Shown: positions 37,601 to 48,200 of the stretch, piece by piece
Numbering within the stretch: the stretch's first letter is position 1
How the letters are laid out: each line of letters opens with the position of its first letter
Origin: Onchocerca volvulus
Taxonomy: Eukaryota; Nematoda; Chromadorea; Rhabditida; Onchocercidae
Direction: 5' to 3'
DNA length: 64,000 nt
Assembly (NCBI GenBank): GCA_000499405.2
Contig: HG738137.1
Span: 24,270,798 to 24,334,797 of the forward strand
Notes under the pieces: generated by a model
What the model was told of the DNA's origin: nothing
Databases searched by the model: none
What the model saw: the letters and a program-made list of their open reading frames with translations, nothing else
Program-made: the position numbers and the translations under genes

Positions 37601-39542
37601 TCGTTTATTATTCTTGTCGTCAATTTTAAACAATGTCGCGCAGATATTCGATAATATCTATTAAAAGCAAAACTTCAATATTACGGTAGCTGGGAACTTA
37701 GCGATAATTTTATATTTCCTTTATGCTCAATTTGCTTATGAAAAAATTAGAAAAAACTAATTTGACGTTGAATTATTCATCAAAAAATTAGAAAGAAATT
37801 AACTTGATGTTGAAAATTTTGACCTCAGTTAAACTTTGCTTAATTATGACAAAAATATAGCATAATGATTAAATCTAATCGTAAATATTCGACAAATTTA
37901 GTCCAGTTCAAATGATAGAGCATTGATAATATAATTCTTTAATTACTGATTTTAATTATCTTTGATTCTTAATTAATAATTATCCAGTAATGCTTGCTTA
38001 ATTAAAAAAGTTATATCTTAACGATGTGCTTTCCCTAGATTATTTAAATTTTCGTTTTTTAAATTGTGACGTATTTTGAAAAGTACCCTAATTACTGCAT
38101 AAATCATTTCGAAGTTTTAATTTTTTCTTGTTCCGATAAAAATTTGCAACATTCATGGCAAAAAGTGAAAAAATAATTTCGATAGAATTTGTTAGTTTTC
38201 AAAGAAAAAAGGGAAAATAAAATTCGTTTTTTTATTTTTCCATTTGCTCATTTTCCATAAATATTTTAATATTTCCTGTTTTTCGACTAAACTTTTGTTC
38301 GAGCTATTCTATTAAATTATTCATTCTAATTAGGTATAAAAAACGCATGCAAATATGATCAAAAGACTATAAAACATTTTCTAGCCAACTAAATTTCAAA
38401 CTAACCACAATTTCTAGTGCGAAATTCTTTCAAACAAATTTCAGCTACCTTTTGATCATAATTAAATCGTTATTTTATCGAACAACAGTAGGCTATCTTG
38501 TGATCTTAATTAAATGCCTTTTTTATTAAACAGAGTATGCCATCTCTTAATTTTTAACGCTCACTTTAAACGATTTTTTAAAAGAGATATTTCAGCAGAT
38601 ATTCCAAGTGGATTACGGTAAGAATAAATTTTTGATTTCTATGTATCATTAAGGCTTTTCAAATAGCATATAAGCGATGCAATTTTCAAAGAATTTTATG
38701 TCGATGAAAAATTTTCGAATGCTAAAACAATTATGAATTGTTTTGAAAATAGATGAAAAACTTTTCAAATCTGCAAAACTCAACAAAAAAAAAAGGAAAA
38801 AAGGATAAATTCAATGCAAAATCTTTTCATTTCTTAATTACAAATATAACATGAAAAAAAATTTTTCTTTTCTTTTTGAAAAAATTAGAACTAAAAAAGA
38901 TAATTGAAACGTACTGAATGACGAATTCAGTTTCCGAATTTTCTCCCAATGTACAGGCGGCTTGATCCAATCGAATTTTCTCTAATGGTTTTTTCTTTTT
39001 CAGGAAATCCATTTCATCTTTATAAGAATTTAGCAAATTTTTGCTTTCATCCAGTGCAAAAAACATCCTTTTCCGAGATTTAAGTAATGAAAATGCTAAA
39101 ATTAAAACTTTCATTTGCATAGTTTGAGAATTCGTGGGATTCTCATTGTTTAGGTTGAAAATTTAAATGCTAAACAATTGTAAAAATACTATTAGAATTA
39201 ATTAAATTACAACTGAAAGTTTTGTCATCTATCACTATAATTTTTAGCCTATGCAAGAAGAAATTTGCTAATATTTAGTCCAAAATATGTTAATTTATGC
39301 ATTAAATTCATGTCAGGTTATAAATAAAAAATTCGATGTTTTGCTCAAAATTAGCATTCATTAAAAAACAAACAAAAATTAGAACACGTTGTTGTTGAAC
39401 AAAATGCTCAGCTAATAAAGATCTACTTTAAATGTAGAGCAAAATTTTATCAGTCAATAAATTCATTACCTCCACCATTTGTTTTAACATACAAATAACC
39501 GATAATTGAATACCAGGCTTGATTTTGTAACATTGATGCCAT
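17662..39542 (-). CDS. tbc-2: TBC1D2/TBC-2-type Rab GAP with appended C-terminal WD40-like propeller
   Basis: A Rab GTPase-activating protein; TBC-2/TBC1D2 relatives act on endosomal Rabs (RAB-5/RAB-7 traffic). I join 33 exons with every phase agreeing, total 4164 bp = 1387 residues plus stop; exon coordinates are given in the six segment entries. Order: PH domain (about 14-115), acidic Ser-rich linker, coiled coil (about 260-345), pre-TBC helical region, TBC domain (about 476-735) with both catalytic fingers, the conserved post-TBC helix (HPFPSRSEIEHKQKWYL), then about 280 residues of beta-propeller blades, a disordered insertion of about 225, and a final blade. TBC1D2 proteins usually stop near residue 900-960, right after the post-TBC helix. 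The symbol rests on the PH-coil-TBC half; the tail is extra. Start: first of two Met in MASMLQNQAWYS. A few exon edges (exons 6, 8, 9, 12) have alternatives. Confidence 0.88.
18567..18664. repeat. Three-unit ~33-bp tandem repeat (GGCTTATCTGA)
   Basis: Three units starting at 18567, 18599 and 18632, each beginning TGGCTTATCTGA or CGGCTTATCTGA and ending in a version of CCTAATATCT. It lies in the intron between exons 31 and 32 of the TBC gene and explains the open frame seen on the plus strand there. Confidence 0.8.
19175..21663 (-). other. TBC gene exons 25-30: disordered insertion inside the propeller
   Basis: Exons 21554-21663, 21262-21349, 20963-21036, 20158-20358, 19514-19675, 19175-19220 (residues about 1090-1316). 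Low-hydrophobicity, Ser/Asn/Lys/Glu-rich sequence with basic patches (RKISFKIDRNSRRYS; NRRNSKKRSNL) and acidic ends (ESDDNHRKVHEEDETRR). It looks like a long disordered loop with possible phosphorylation sites, placed between propeller blades. Exon 28 has three in-phase candidate acceptors. Confidence 0.6.
22010..22046. repeat. Poly-T tract of about 37 bases
   Basis: An uninterrupted T run, preceded by shorter T runs from 21993, in the intron between exons 24 and 25 of the TBC gene. Poly-A on the coding strand of that gene. Length is likely polymorphic or imprecise in the assembly. Confidence 0.9.
24008..24187. repeat. 30-bp minisatellite, six units
   Basis: Six consecutive 30-bp units (starts 24008, 24038, 24068, 24098, 24128, 24158), each beginning TTATGTCACAATGA and ending in GCA. 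Because the unit length is a multiple of three, several frames stay open, giving repetitive pseudo-proteins on both strands. It sits in the long intron 23695-25392 of the TBC gene. Confidence 0.95.
24519..24541. repeat. (TA)n microsatellite
   Basis: About eleven TA dinucleotides in the same intron as the 30-bp minisatellite. Confidence 0.9.
26275..26312. repeat. (GATTACT/GATTATT)n short tandem repeat
   Basis: Five units of seven bases, GATTACT then GATTATT, immediately upstream (on the minus strand) of TBC gene exon 19, within about 30 bases of its acceptor. Confidence 0.8.
26784..30942 (-). other. TBC gene exons 11-18: TBC Rab-GAP domain
   Basis: Exons 30872-30942, 30429-30618, 29847-30008, 29563-29652, 29042-29245, 28707-28838, 27218-27484, 26784-26918 (residues 389-805). 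Hallmarks: RTGVPGNLRPIIWKLL at the start, the arginine finger ITLDLLRTLPGN (IxxDxxR, Arg about 544), the glutamine finger IIGYCQGMNFIAG (YxQ, Gln about 581), the helix LPRLAAHLDHCGIDLATV, NWFLALFYDAVPF, and RIWDCFLSDGTKILFRFALA. Both fingers are intact, so the GAP should be active. The last exon carries the post-TBC helix seen at the C-terminus of TBC1D2. Confidence 0.92.
27640..27795. repeat. Direct repeat of a ~26-bp motif
   Basis: The motif ATACGGTAGAATRAGTATTA occurs near 27648 and 27768, 120 bases apart, each followed by AAT and a G-rich step. It is intronic in the TBC gene and adjoins a GC-richer block at 27790-27900. Confidence 0.7.
31415..31497. repeat. 21-bp minisatellite, four units (AAAACCGGACT)
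   Basis: Four units of 20-21 bases starting at 31415, 31435, 31456 and 31477, consensus AAAACCGGACTTCTTGGTAC. Found in the intron between exons 9 and 10 of the TBC gene. It is GC-richer than its surroundings and shares GGTACC/CAAAACC words with the repeat at 6511-6667. Confidence 0.85.
34045..34110. repeat. (TAATGC)n array
   Basis: Interrupted hexamer repeat TTTAATGCTAATGC in an intron of the TBC gene between exons 5 and 6; the open frame over it is an artefact. Confidence 0.85.
36158..39542 (-). other. TBC gene exons 1-3: PH domain
   Basis: Exons 39470-39542, 38915-39095, 36158-36317 (residues 1-138). The pattern is a pleckstrin-homology domain: IIGYLYVKTNGGG (strand 1), SRKRMFFALDESKNLLN (strands 2-3), LEKIRLDQAACTLG, EFVIHVDGRKLEFDAEN, and a closing helix with the invariant Trp (SANKWFNALQHRRE). 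Typically binds phosphoinositides or small GTPases and recruits TBC1D2 proteins to membranes. Confidence 0.8.
37251..37412. repeat. 28-bp minisatellite, six units (AATCTTTAGCCAAGGC)
   Basis: Six units of 27-28 bases, consensus AATCTTTAGCCAAGGCTATA followed by TTTTGTTT, in the intron between exons 2 and 3 of the TBC gene. Confidence 0.9.
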
Positions 39543-42500
39543 CCGATATATTTTTGATAAGAACGTTAACCCTAAAAATTAATTCTCATTTATTTTTATT
39601 CATTAATTATCATTTATTGGTTATAATTTTTGGAAAGTCACGAGTTTTAGACTTCATTTTCGTATTTTCATTCATTGATTTTCAGATATTTTCAAGGAAA
39701 GATGAAAAAAAAAAAATTCCTTGTAATCATAAATTTCTTAATAATTGCATTTTCATATAAATATGAAGTCTAAAAAACACAAATTCAATCATTCCATTGA
39801 TTTTTAACTATAATTTTGTTAACCTTTCCAAGTTTTAGCTTCAAATAAGTTTTTATGATGTTAGTTTTTGATTAAATCTAATTTCAAACTTAGAATATTC
39901 TTGCACTTCAATGTATATTACCAATGAAATTATTCAAATAACATTTAATGATAAATTTCCTGCTATTATTGCTGTCGGAAAAGAATTACACTTACAAATT
40001 TGAATAAATCTTGGTTTAGCTCATAATTAAAACTCACTATGATCACAATTCTTTATTCCAATTCTTAGTTTTAATTTATTAAACTTAAATGCAATTAATT
40101 AAAATATTCAGGGAAAGGAAAAAATTTCCAAATAACGCCTAATAATATTTTTAATTAGTGACAAAAATATTGATAAGATAATTTAATCATAATTCCATTA
40201 TTAATAATTTCCATTTGATATTACTAATGATAAAAAGAATGTCTTGATAGGTTGATGAATATTGTAAATTTCTCTAAAATGGAGTCATTTATTCAACTTA
40301 ATTACACTAATTGAATAATTAACTCATTTCTGTTATAATTAAATTCAAAAAATATTTTCCAAACAATCTTTTTTCATTGCATCACCTTAGAAACAAAATA
40401 TTGAATATAATGATTTACACATATATGCTAGAAATAATTGACAGAATGGGAATTTTTTAAAAAAAATTGGAAAATTGAAAAATTTCAACGTTTTTGACGA
40501 GCATTAGCAATGGTATAAGGCAGCTAAGCAAACAAACTTTTGAGATGGCTTTTCTTTCGTTATCAAAAATTTGAATTTCTATTTCATATATGGATATTAT
40601 ATCGTAAAATAACTAATTGATAGTGATTATATCACGTAGAATAACTATTAATCATGATATATTGCAGATTGATTAAATTGATAATAATTATAAAACATAG
40701 AAGAACTATTTAGCAGTAATTATCTTAATGGTGATTATATATTTATCATATAAAAAACCATTCAATAATGATTATACATATATTATAGCGTATTATTCAA
40801 CAATGATTAAAATGATCGAACCAGTTTATTATTTTAATCATTGTTAAATTCGAAATTGTATTTTAAATATTACAAATACAAATCTTTATTTTAAAGTACA
40901 ATCAATTTGCTTGTGTTTTTCTCAGGATTTTGTAATTAAAAACACCGGATGAACAGCAGCAAATAATAATAATTAGAATAAAGTGTGTTGTTCGAAAATT
41001 CGTCATCCATCTGATCAAATTAATCGAATTTAAATTGAGGAAATCAGCATTTATTGCACACCTTGCATTAGATAAATAAACCGTTAATGAAGGTTTCGAT
41101 AATTGAAAATTTCATCAATAATAAATAAAAAAAGTAATAATAATTGAAAAATAATCAAGCAATTTGTGAATGACAAATTTTGAAAAAAATTTCTTTATTC
41201 TTGATTGATTAATGATTACAAATATTATTAACAATTAGCAACAACTATTACGGAACAGTCACTATGATAAATTTCATGAATATTTCAACTTCTATGCAAT
41301 TTTTCCAGTTGAGTGATCAAATAATAAATAAGCTAGCTAGTAATTATAAACTTAATTAAACATTTTGATACTAATAAAAAACAATCCCAAAAAACACTTT
41401 TCGATTAAGTAATTACTATTATTTTTATTCTATATTCATCGTATTTTTGATAATTTCTGTCAGGGTAATAATATTTACTTTTTTTTCATTTATCAATATT
41501 TACTCATTTCTTTTGTTAATTAGTATCAAATTATTGAATGTGACAAAACATAAAACGAATTACTTGTACTATATGCGAATACATGTACAGTAATCTTTTC
41601 TAATACCTGTACAGTAACCCTTTCGATTAAATTTGCGTTTTTACAGTACTGAATTGTATTTAATTACCATTATAGTTTATGGTTTTTAAGCATAGATAAA
41701 AATTTAGTGAAGAAAAAGATAACTAATTTTCATTATCAGTCTTGCTAATGAATTTACAGATAATTGCAATTGATGATAATCAACTCAATCTTTTGTTGAT
41801 AATTTATTATCTCTCGAATATTGCAATACGATTACATACAGTCTTTTTTCATTTCCTAACTTCATCAATCGAATTTCATAATTCGAAAAAAAAAAAAAAA
41901 TCTTCCGGAAAACGTTATATGACAAAATACCGTTTGTAATTTTGTGAATCGATTCCATAAAAACAAAATTGTATAAAACTGATTTCAGTGGGACCGGATC
42001 AATAAGAAAATGATCAATAAATTTTTTTTTCTTTTCTTTAGTAACACTTTTTGGGAATTTATAGAATAGCACTTTACATTTGAATTTAATTTTTCCTCAG
42101 GAAACTTTTTATTTTTCTGAAAGTAAAAAATTATTGATCATTTTGATCATTTGATGGAAAAGTGAGAGATAACTTGACATTGCATTTTTTCCCTTCAATT
42201 TTCGAGAGTTTATGAGATTTCAATACGAATTTCAATTCACATTTTTTTTCTACATTTTTTACAATTATTTTGAAATGAACGTTTTCAATAATTCAGTTCA
42301 ATTTCTAGAGAATCCTTTTTTTTTATCCCATTTTGTGAAAATTTTTTCTGGCATGAAAATTTTTGACGATTTGCCAAATTTTTCTGGAATGAAGGTCATC
42401 ACTGTAATAGCTTGATGAGTACGAGGCAACTAAAAAATAGTTGCGGAAATACAATCATAAAATTTTGATGTTTGATAAAAATTTCATAAGAAATGAATAA

Positions 42501-44599
42501 TTTTCCAAATTTATTGGTGAATTTTTGATGAAAAATGGTCAGATGGAATAAGTTTTCCTTCTACAAACCTTCAAGAAATAGGGTAAAAAAAATTAATTGC
42601 TACTTTGATTTTGATTCAAGCAATTCTGGTAAAAAGTCATTTGTTACGCCAAATGATAAAAATAATTTTTCGATCCCTTGAATTTATGATTTAATTTTGA
42701 TGTTTTGTTATACTTCTTTTTTAATCATTTATTCATTTTTTTTTTCTCAATTACGAGCAAAATAGTTTCAAGATAGTTTGAAGTGCAAATAGCAGAGAAA
42801 TCAATGAATTTATATTTGGTAGTTGATAGAAAACTGAATAATTTTAAGTAATTAATTTATCTTTCTTGCATCATTCTGCAGTATTATTTTAATGTTTTAT
42901 TAATATTTGCTTATAATACTTCGAGAATTTTATTTCTATTTACTGGAGAAAAAGTTTCATTTGGAAGAAAAAATTAATTTTTAATTTATGCTAAGCGTGT
43001 ATTACCGATGCATTTATTCGGAAAAAAAAAGCGGCACTATTTTTTTATTGTCTTTTTTATAGCAATCAAATTTTCGTGAATTTTGAATTATTATTTTATC
43101 ATTTTCGTGTAACTTCAATCATCTATTTAAATTTGTTGTTTTTCGAAGTTTTGCGAAGTGAAGCCTAATAACGTCACATAATTAGCAAATGCTAATATGA
43201 CTGGTTTTTCTTTAATTGAAATAATTAAAGGATTTCCGATTATTGTTTTATCACAAGAAATATTATAACATTAATAAATCTTTAAATGATACTAATTGAA
43301 GTAACTTCGATTGTTTTATCGTATTAGATTTAGCGATGAAATAATTCGATAAATTATCATAAGCGTAAATTTTGATTATTTTAAAATCAATTTTTTACTT
43401 ATACTGAATCAAAATAAATATTTCCACATTCAATTAATAAACTTTTTAAAGTGAATTTATGCATTTAATCAATAAATTTCTGAAGAAGATCTTTAAATTC
43501 GCAGATGTCATAGTTACTAGAATGACAAAAGATCCCGTATGATTAGAATATCGGTCCATTATTCGATAATTTAATTAATAAATTTCTAAAGATGATCTCT
43601 AATTTTTAAGTCACAGACATCATAGATTACTTAAATCAATCATTACTCTAAATTTAACCTCTACTTCGCTCTGGATTTTTTTGTTTTTGTAGTAGATACG
43701 ATGAGAAAATAAATAGAAATGAAATCATATCATACATGTAATCTTCAATTTTTACGAAATTTACGCAAAATTAAAATTATTAGCAATCGGTTACTGCCAT
43801 TTTTAAAAAATGAATCCTAAAAAAAACTCGAAATCAATCGCACTTTTCATCATCGTAATCAAGTATTATTTAGGGAGCAAATCAAAATTTAAAAATCGAA
43901 ATTCAAAAATTATTCAATTAATCAAAAATAATCTTGAATTTATTGTGCATTTAAATATACGATGAATAAAAATATGTAAAGAATCAAAATAAGTCATATT
44001 TAAATTCCGCATACCATAGTTTGTACGAGCTCGAATTTTAATGGTTGGCATTTAAACTTTGCATTCAATGTAGTATTAATCGATGATATATGGTATAGCC
44101 GAACAGTTTTGATATTTCAATTTCATAAAACTGTGACTTAATAATTGATTGTCCACTTATTCGTGATAATAATTGATTCTTTCTGATTATTTAATTAGCT
44201 GAAGTTATTTTCATGACTTATTCAGAGAATGCTATATTGCAAAATCAAACATAGTTTTCTTTCAACGCTAAGCACATCATCCTCATAATGTAAAATTATA
44301 TTCCTTTATTTCAAAAAGAAAAAAAAAATTAGATATATTTGAAATTGTAAATTTATTGTTCAAAAAATGAATAATATAGATTTTATTTTGAAACGTATTC
44401 AACTTCTAAAATATAGAACATGAAATTGCAGTACCAAGAGCATAGAAAACTTCTTTTCAAAAATTTTAACTCATATTTTCGAAGTTTAACTGTTATCGAA
44501 TTTTTCTCTCTAATGAACAATTTAAAAATTTGTTGTAAAATAAATGAAATATGCAAATGCTAACAATGAATTACAACTGTTATGGTGGCAATGCTTTGC

Positions 44600-44760
44600 A
44601 TGTTCCGGTCCCCGATAACCAATATAAATAAAAATGTAAATGTTCGTATGTTAAAAATCGTAAATCTCCGGATGCTTTTAAACACGCGTCTATTCGAATG
44701 CAACGTTGCATGAAAATTTGAAATCAATCAGTGAAGAATTTGTAGCATTGTGTGGAAATG
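44600..44760. repeat. Dispersed repeat copy 1 with palindromic core
   Basis: GC-richer island. It contains AAATGTAAATGTTCGTATG, TAAATCTCCGGATG, TATTCGAATGCAACG and the perfect 14-bp palindrome ATGCAACGTTGCAT (44698-44711), then GAAAATTTGAAATCAATCAG. The same words recur at 56160-56400 and, inverted, at 56740-56845. It looks like a decayed non-autonomous transposon; the class cannot be fixed by eye. Confidence 0.65.
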
Positions 44761-44805
44761 AACAAATAGACATTTATATTTTGATATAAATAATATTTAG
44801 AGTAG

Positions 44806-44883
44806 TACTGTAAGGTATTGGCGAGGATAATTTTATAATGTCAACTTCTCAATTTAGAATGTAAGGTATTGACGTGGATACTT
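44806..44883. repeat. Short direct repeat TGTAAGGTATTGRCGWGGATA
   Basis: The 20-base motif GTAAGGTATTGGCGAGGATA near 44810 recurs as GTAAGGTATTGACGTGGATA near 44862. It lies next to the dispersed repeat copy at 44600-44760. Confidence 0.7.
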
Positions 44884-45039
44884 TGCATTTTCCCATCCAT
44901 CAACTAATATAATTGTTTGTTATACATGCAGATTGGAAGTTATTAACTTATTTATATATGTAATTTCATTATATATCTAATATGCTTATATACATATCTA
45001 ATATACTACAAATTATTTCATCAAAGTTATGAAGTGTCG

Positions 45040-45262
45040 TTAAGATTACCATATTTCGTGAGTGTTGTGATGTTTCATTAGTTTTGTAATATTCCGTAAA
45101 CATTAGTATATTTTTTTTTAATTTTAATTGAATTTTCATGAGCATTATCTCATTCTGAAGCATTGCAATGTTTCGTGAGCATAAAAGCGTGCCGTAAGCA
45201 TTGAGATGTCTCGTAAGAATTGCCATATTTTACGAGCACTGTGATATTTCATGAGCAATACA
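45040..45262. repeat. Degenerate ~27-bp tandem repeat (TTTCGTGAGCATT)
   Basis: Eight or so diverged units built around TTTCGTGAGCATTGTGATG or TTTCGTAAGAATTGCCATA-like words. The array explains the 85-residue open frame on the minus strand, which has a repetitive MAILTRH-type composition. Interrupted by a T-rich stretch at about 45110. Confidence 0.65.
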
Positions 45263-48200
45263 TCATTTTATTATTTAATCAGACTAATATTGAGGTGTTA
45301 AAAAAAGAAACGGTCTTTTTTAGAATTAATTGATTGGTAGTTGATGATGTTAATTTTTTATTTTTTTAATAAAATGAAGCTATCAAGTTGAAACTTTCTG
45401 ATACAATCAGTTAACGACCAATTTCGAATTTTGATAATATTTGAGTGACTTTCTTTTTTTGTTTTTATTGTTATATTTATTCATTTTTTATTTAATTGTT
45501 CATGTTTAATTCTTTTTTTTTTGGTTTATTGACAAAATTTTTGGAATGAAAAAAATGCAGTAAATATGTGAGAAATTTAGCAAAAGAATGAGAAATATGT
45601 TCAAAAATGTTGCGTAGGAAATAGGATGGAAAAAATACAAAATAAATTCCGATTTTAAAATATTTTTTTATCAATTATTATTTCATAAATTCAAATTTTT
45701 GTGATACATTAATTTTTGCTTAATTTTCTGAAAGATCATCATTTTTTTGAACCAACTTGGAAAATTTTTAAATTTCTACGCATAAATCATATTTTTATTT
45801 TTGCTTTCGCCAAGTATATTTCTTCAAATTTTTTGTAGATCTCGAAGAGGTAAGTTTGATTACGTGTGAAGCTTTCAAAAGTTAATGTGATAAGTAAAAA
45901 TGAATAATCAACATTTCTAGATAATTATTCTTTACAAGAAGTAATTCTATAAACCTCATACATCTTATCTTGACATTGGACTCCATGATATTCAAGAAAC
46001 TTGAAACGTAACATTTCCGTTACGTATGTGTACTAATATAATATCAAACAATCGTATTTGTTTTGAATACGATTAATAGTGCTAAATATTCATTTAGTAT
46101 GAATAAAAACATAATAGTTGTATTGAATCTTTGAAGAAAAGAAATATAAGTGTTTAGTCTATTCTTTAAAATAATGCTATTTTCATTATTCAGAAAATTT
46201 TTGATGTAAACATTTCTATTCAAAACATTTCAAGCAGAAATTTTATTACATTTTATTTGATGCTTGATGTCTTATTATTTATCCATTTTTAAACCACTAA
46301 TGAATAACTGATCCTTTTTAAAAATTGAATTTACATATATTTTTATCTGGAATAAACACAAGTTTTTCTTTTACTAACATATCTTGTCTGGCAGTAATTT
46401 AATTTCGTAATTTTCAATTTTATTTAAAATTCACTTAAACAAATATGCACAACACTTTATCCTATTCCTTTGAATTTGATAAATGAACGCACAAAACATA
46501 GAATATACCAGTCAAATTTTCATCTATTTAAACATATTCTGTAATTCAATAAATCAGCCAATCAATATTGCTATCATAAACAAATACATTTGAGTTTTTT
46601 CATATTTTTCCTAAATTCCCCTCTGTTTACAAGTAAAAGTTAAAATGGAAATTATTTCACTATAATTTGGTAAACAATTATTCTTATTAGCATTTAAAAA
46701 AAAGAGAAAAAAAGAAAAAAAATGCATCTATTTTAATTATCTTTTTGAATGACAATTACATTTTCTATTTTAGTTTTTCTATTTAATTATATTTTTTTTT
46801 TGTTTCCTTTATTTTTTCCTTCCACCTACTTTCGTGCTATTTTGCCAACTTTTTCATTTATGCAATTTTCTATATCATTCGTTATATTATGTATTTAAAA
46901 ATTCGTTCACTTCAAAGAAAGAGCAAAAAAGAAAAGGAATAATCATCGTTTATAAATAATAATTTAGAATCAACAAAAATTCGAGGGAAAATATTAATTA
47001 CTTATTAATATGATTAAATCGTTATGAAAATAAGCAATTGATAAAAGAATAATTTTTTTAAGCAAAAAAATGTATTCATGGTTAAAATATAAATGATAAA
47101 ATTGTTTGTTTACTAACAATATCAATAATCGTGATTATCGAGTATTAATCCAATTAAAGTGGACGAATATCACTTGAATGAACTTCGAGCTTTAAAAAGT
47201 TGGGAGCAATTTTGGTGTAGTTCTTAAAAATTGGTTGAATTGAAAATTAGCTATTACTTAATCAAGTATTTTTTTTTTTAAATCAGTGTTCAGATGAAGA
47301 AAAAAAAAACTATACATCACTTGATTAAGTATTTTGAAAGAAATCATAGAAAAAATAAATGAATAACATTTGATTAATAAGTATTTAAAAAATATTTGAA
47401 AGAATCATCGATCAAAAAAAAAAAAAAAAAGAAAATTACATTCTACTTGATTAAATATCTAATCGGAAATCATCGTTTATAAACAAAAAAAAAAGAAAAG
47501 AAAGAAAAAGTCAATTAAAATGATTTTTGATTTTGAATTCGGGTGGTTTTCGCTGGAAGAAAAATATTTAATATTTTGTGTCGTAAATTATATTTTGTTT
47601 TGTAAGTTATTGAATTTTTATTGGACAAGATAAGAAAAAAAGGATTGAAAAAAAATTCTTGGATTATCGGATTATTATTTATGGCTATCATTCTTTTAAT
47701 CCTTAATAATATTGCTGGCTTTTTTTTTTCTTTTCAGGATGAATATGTTGTCAAATTACGGATATAGATTGAATTTTACTTAACTATATGCTTAAATGTA
47801 ATTTAATATTTTAAAAATGAACAACGATTTCGTATTTAATGACTAATTAAAAAAAAAAAAGGCAAACAAACAAACTTTTCTTTTTTTTTTCTTTTTAGCA
47901 ATTATTGCTATTTTCTTTTAATGATCAACCAAATAAAATGCCATTAACTGCGAAAAGATAATGATATCATTGATTAAAAAGAGAGATAGTTAAATTGGTT
48001 GATAATTAAATAAGCTGACAATTTTGATGAGAGGCGTATTTAAATTTAAAATAGTATCAAGTTTTTTCGCAACATCGAACAACTTAATGTTAAAAAAAAA
48101 AAAGGAAAAAAAAATTAAAAAAAAAAAATTAAAATGATTTTTCTGATATCATTTTTGTTTACTATTAAAGGATCAAAGATGGCTATATAAAATAAAGCGT

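Noticed and set aside
41742..42415. Overlapping open frames of 65-95 codons
   Set aside because: Phe/Ile/Lys-rich low-complexity frames typical of AT-rich non-coding DNA; no splice pattern and no family match.
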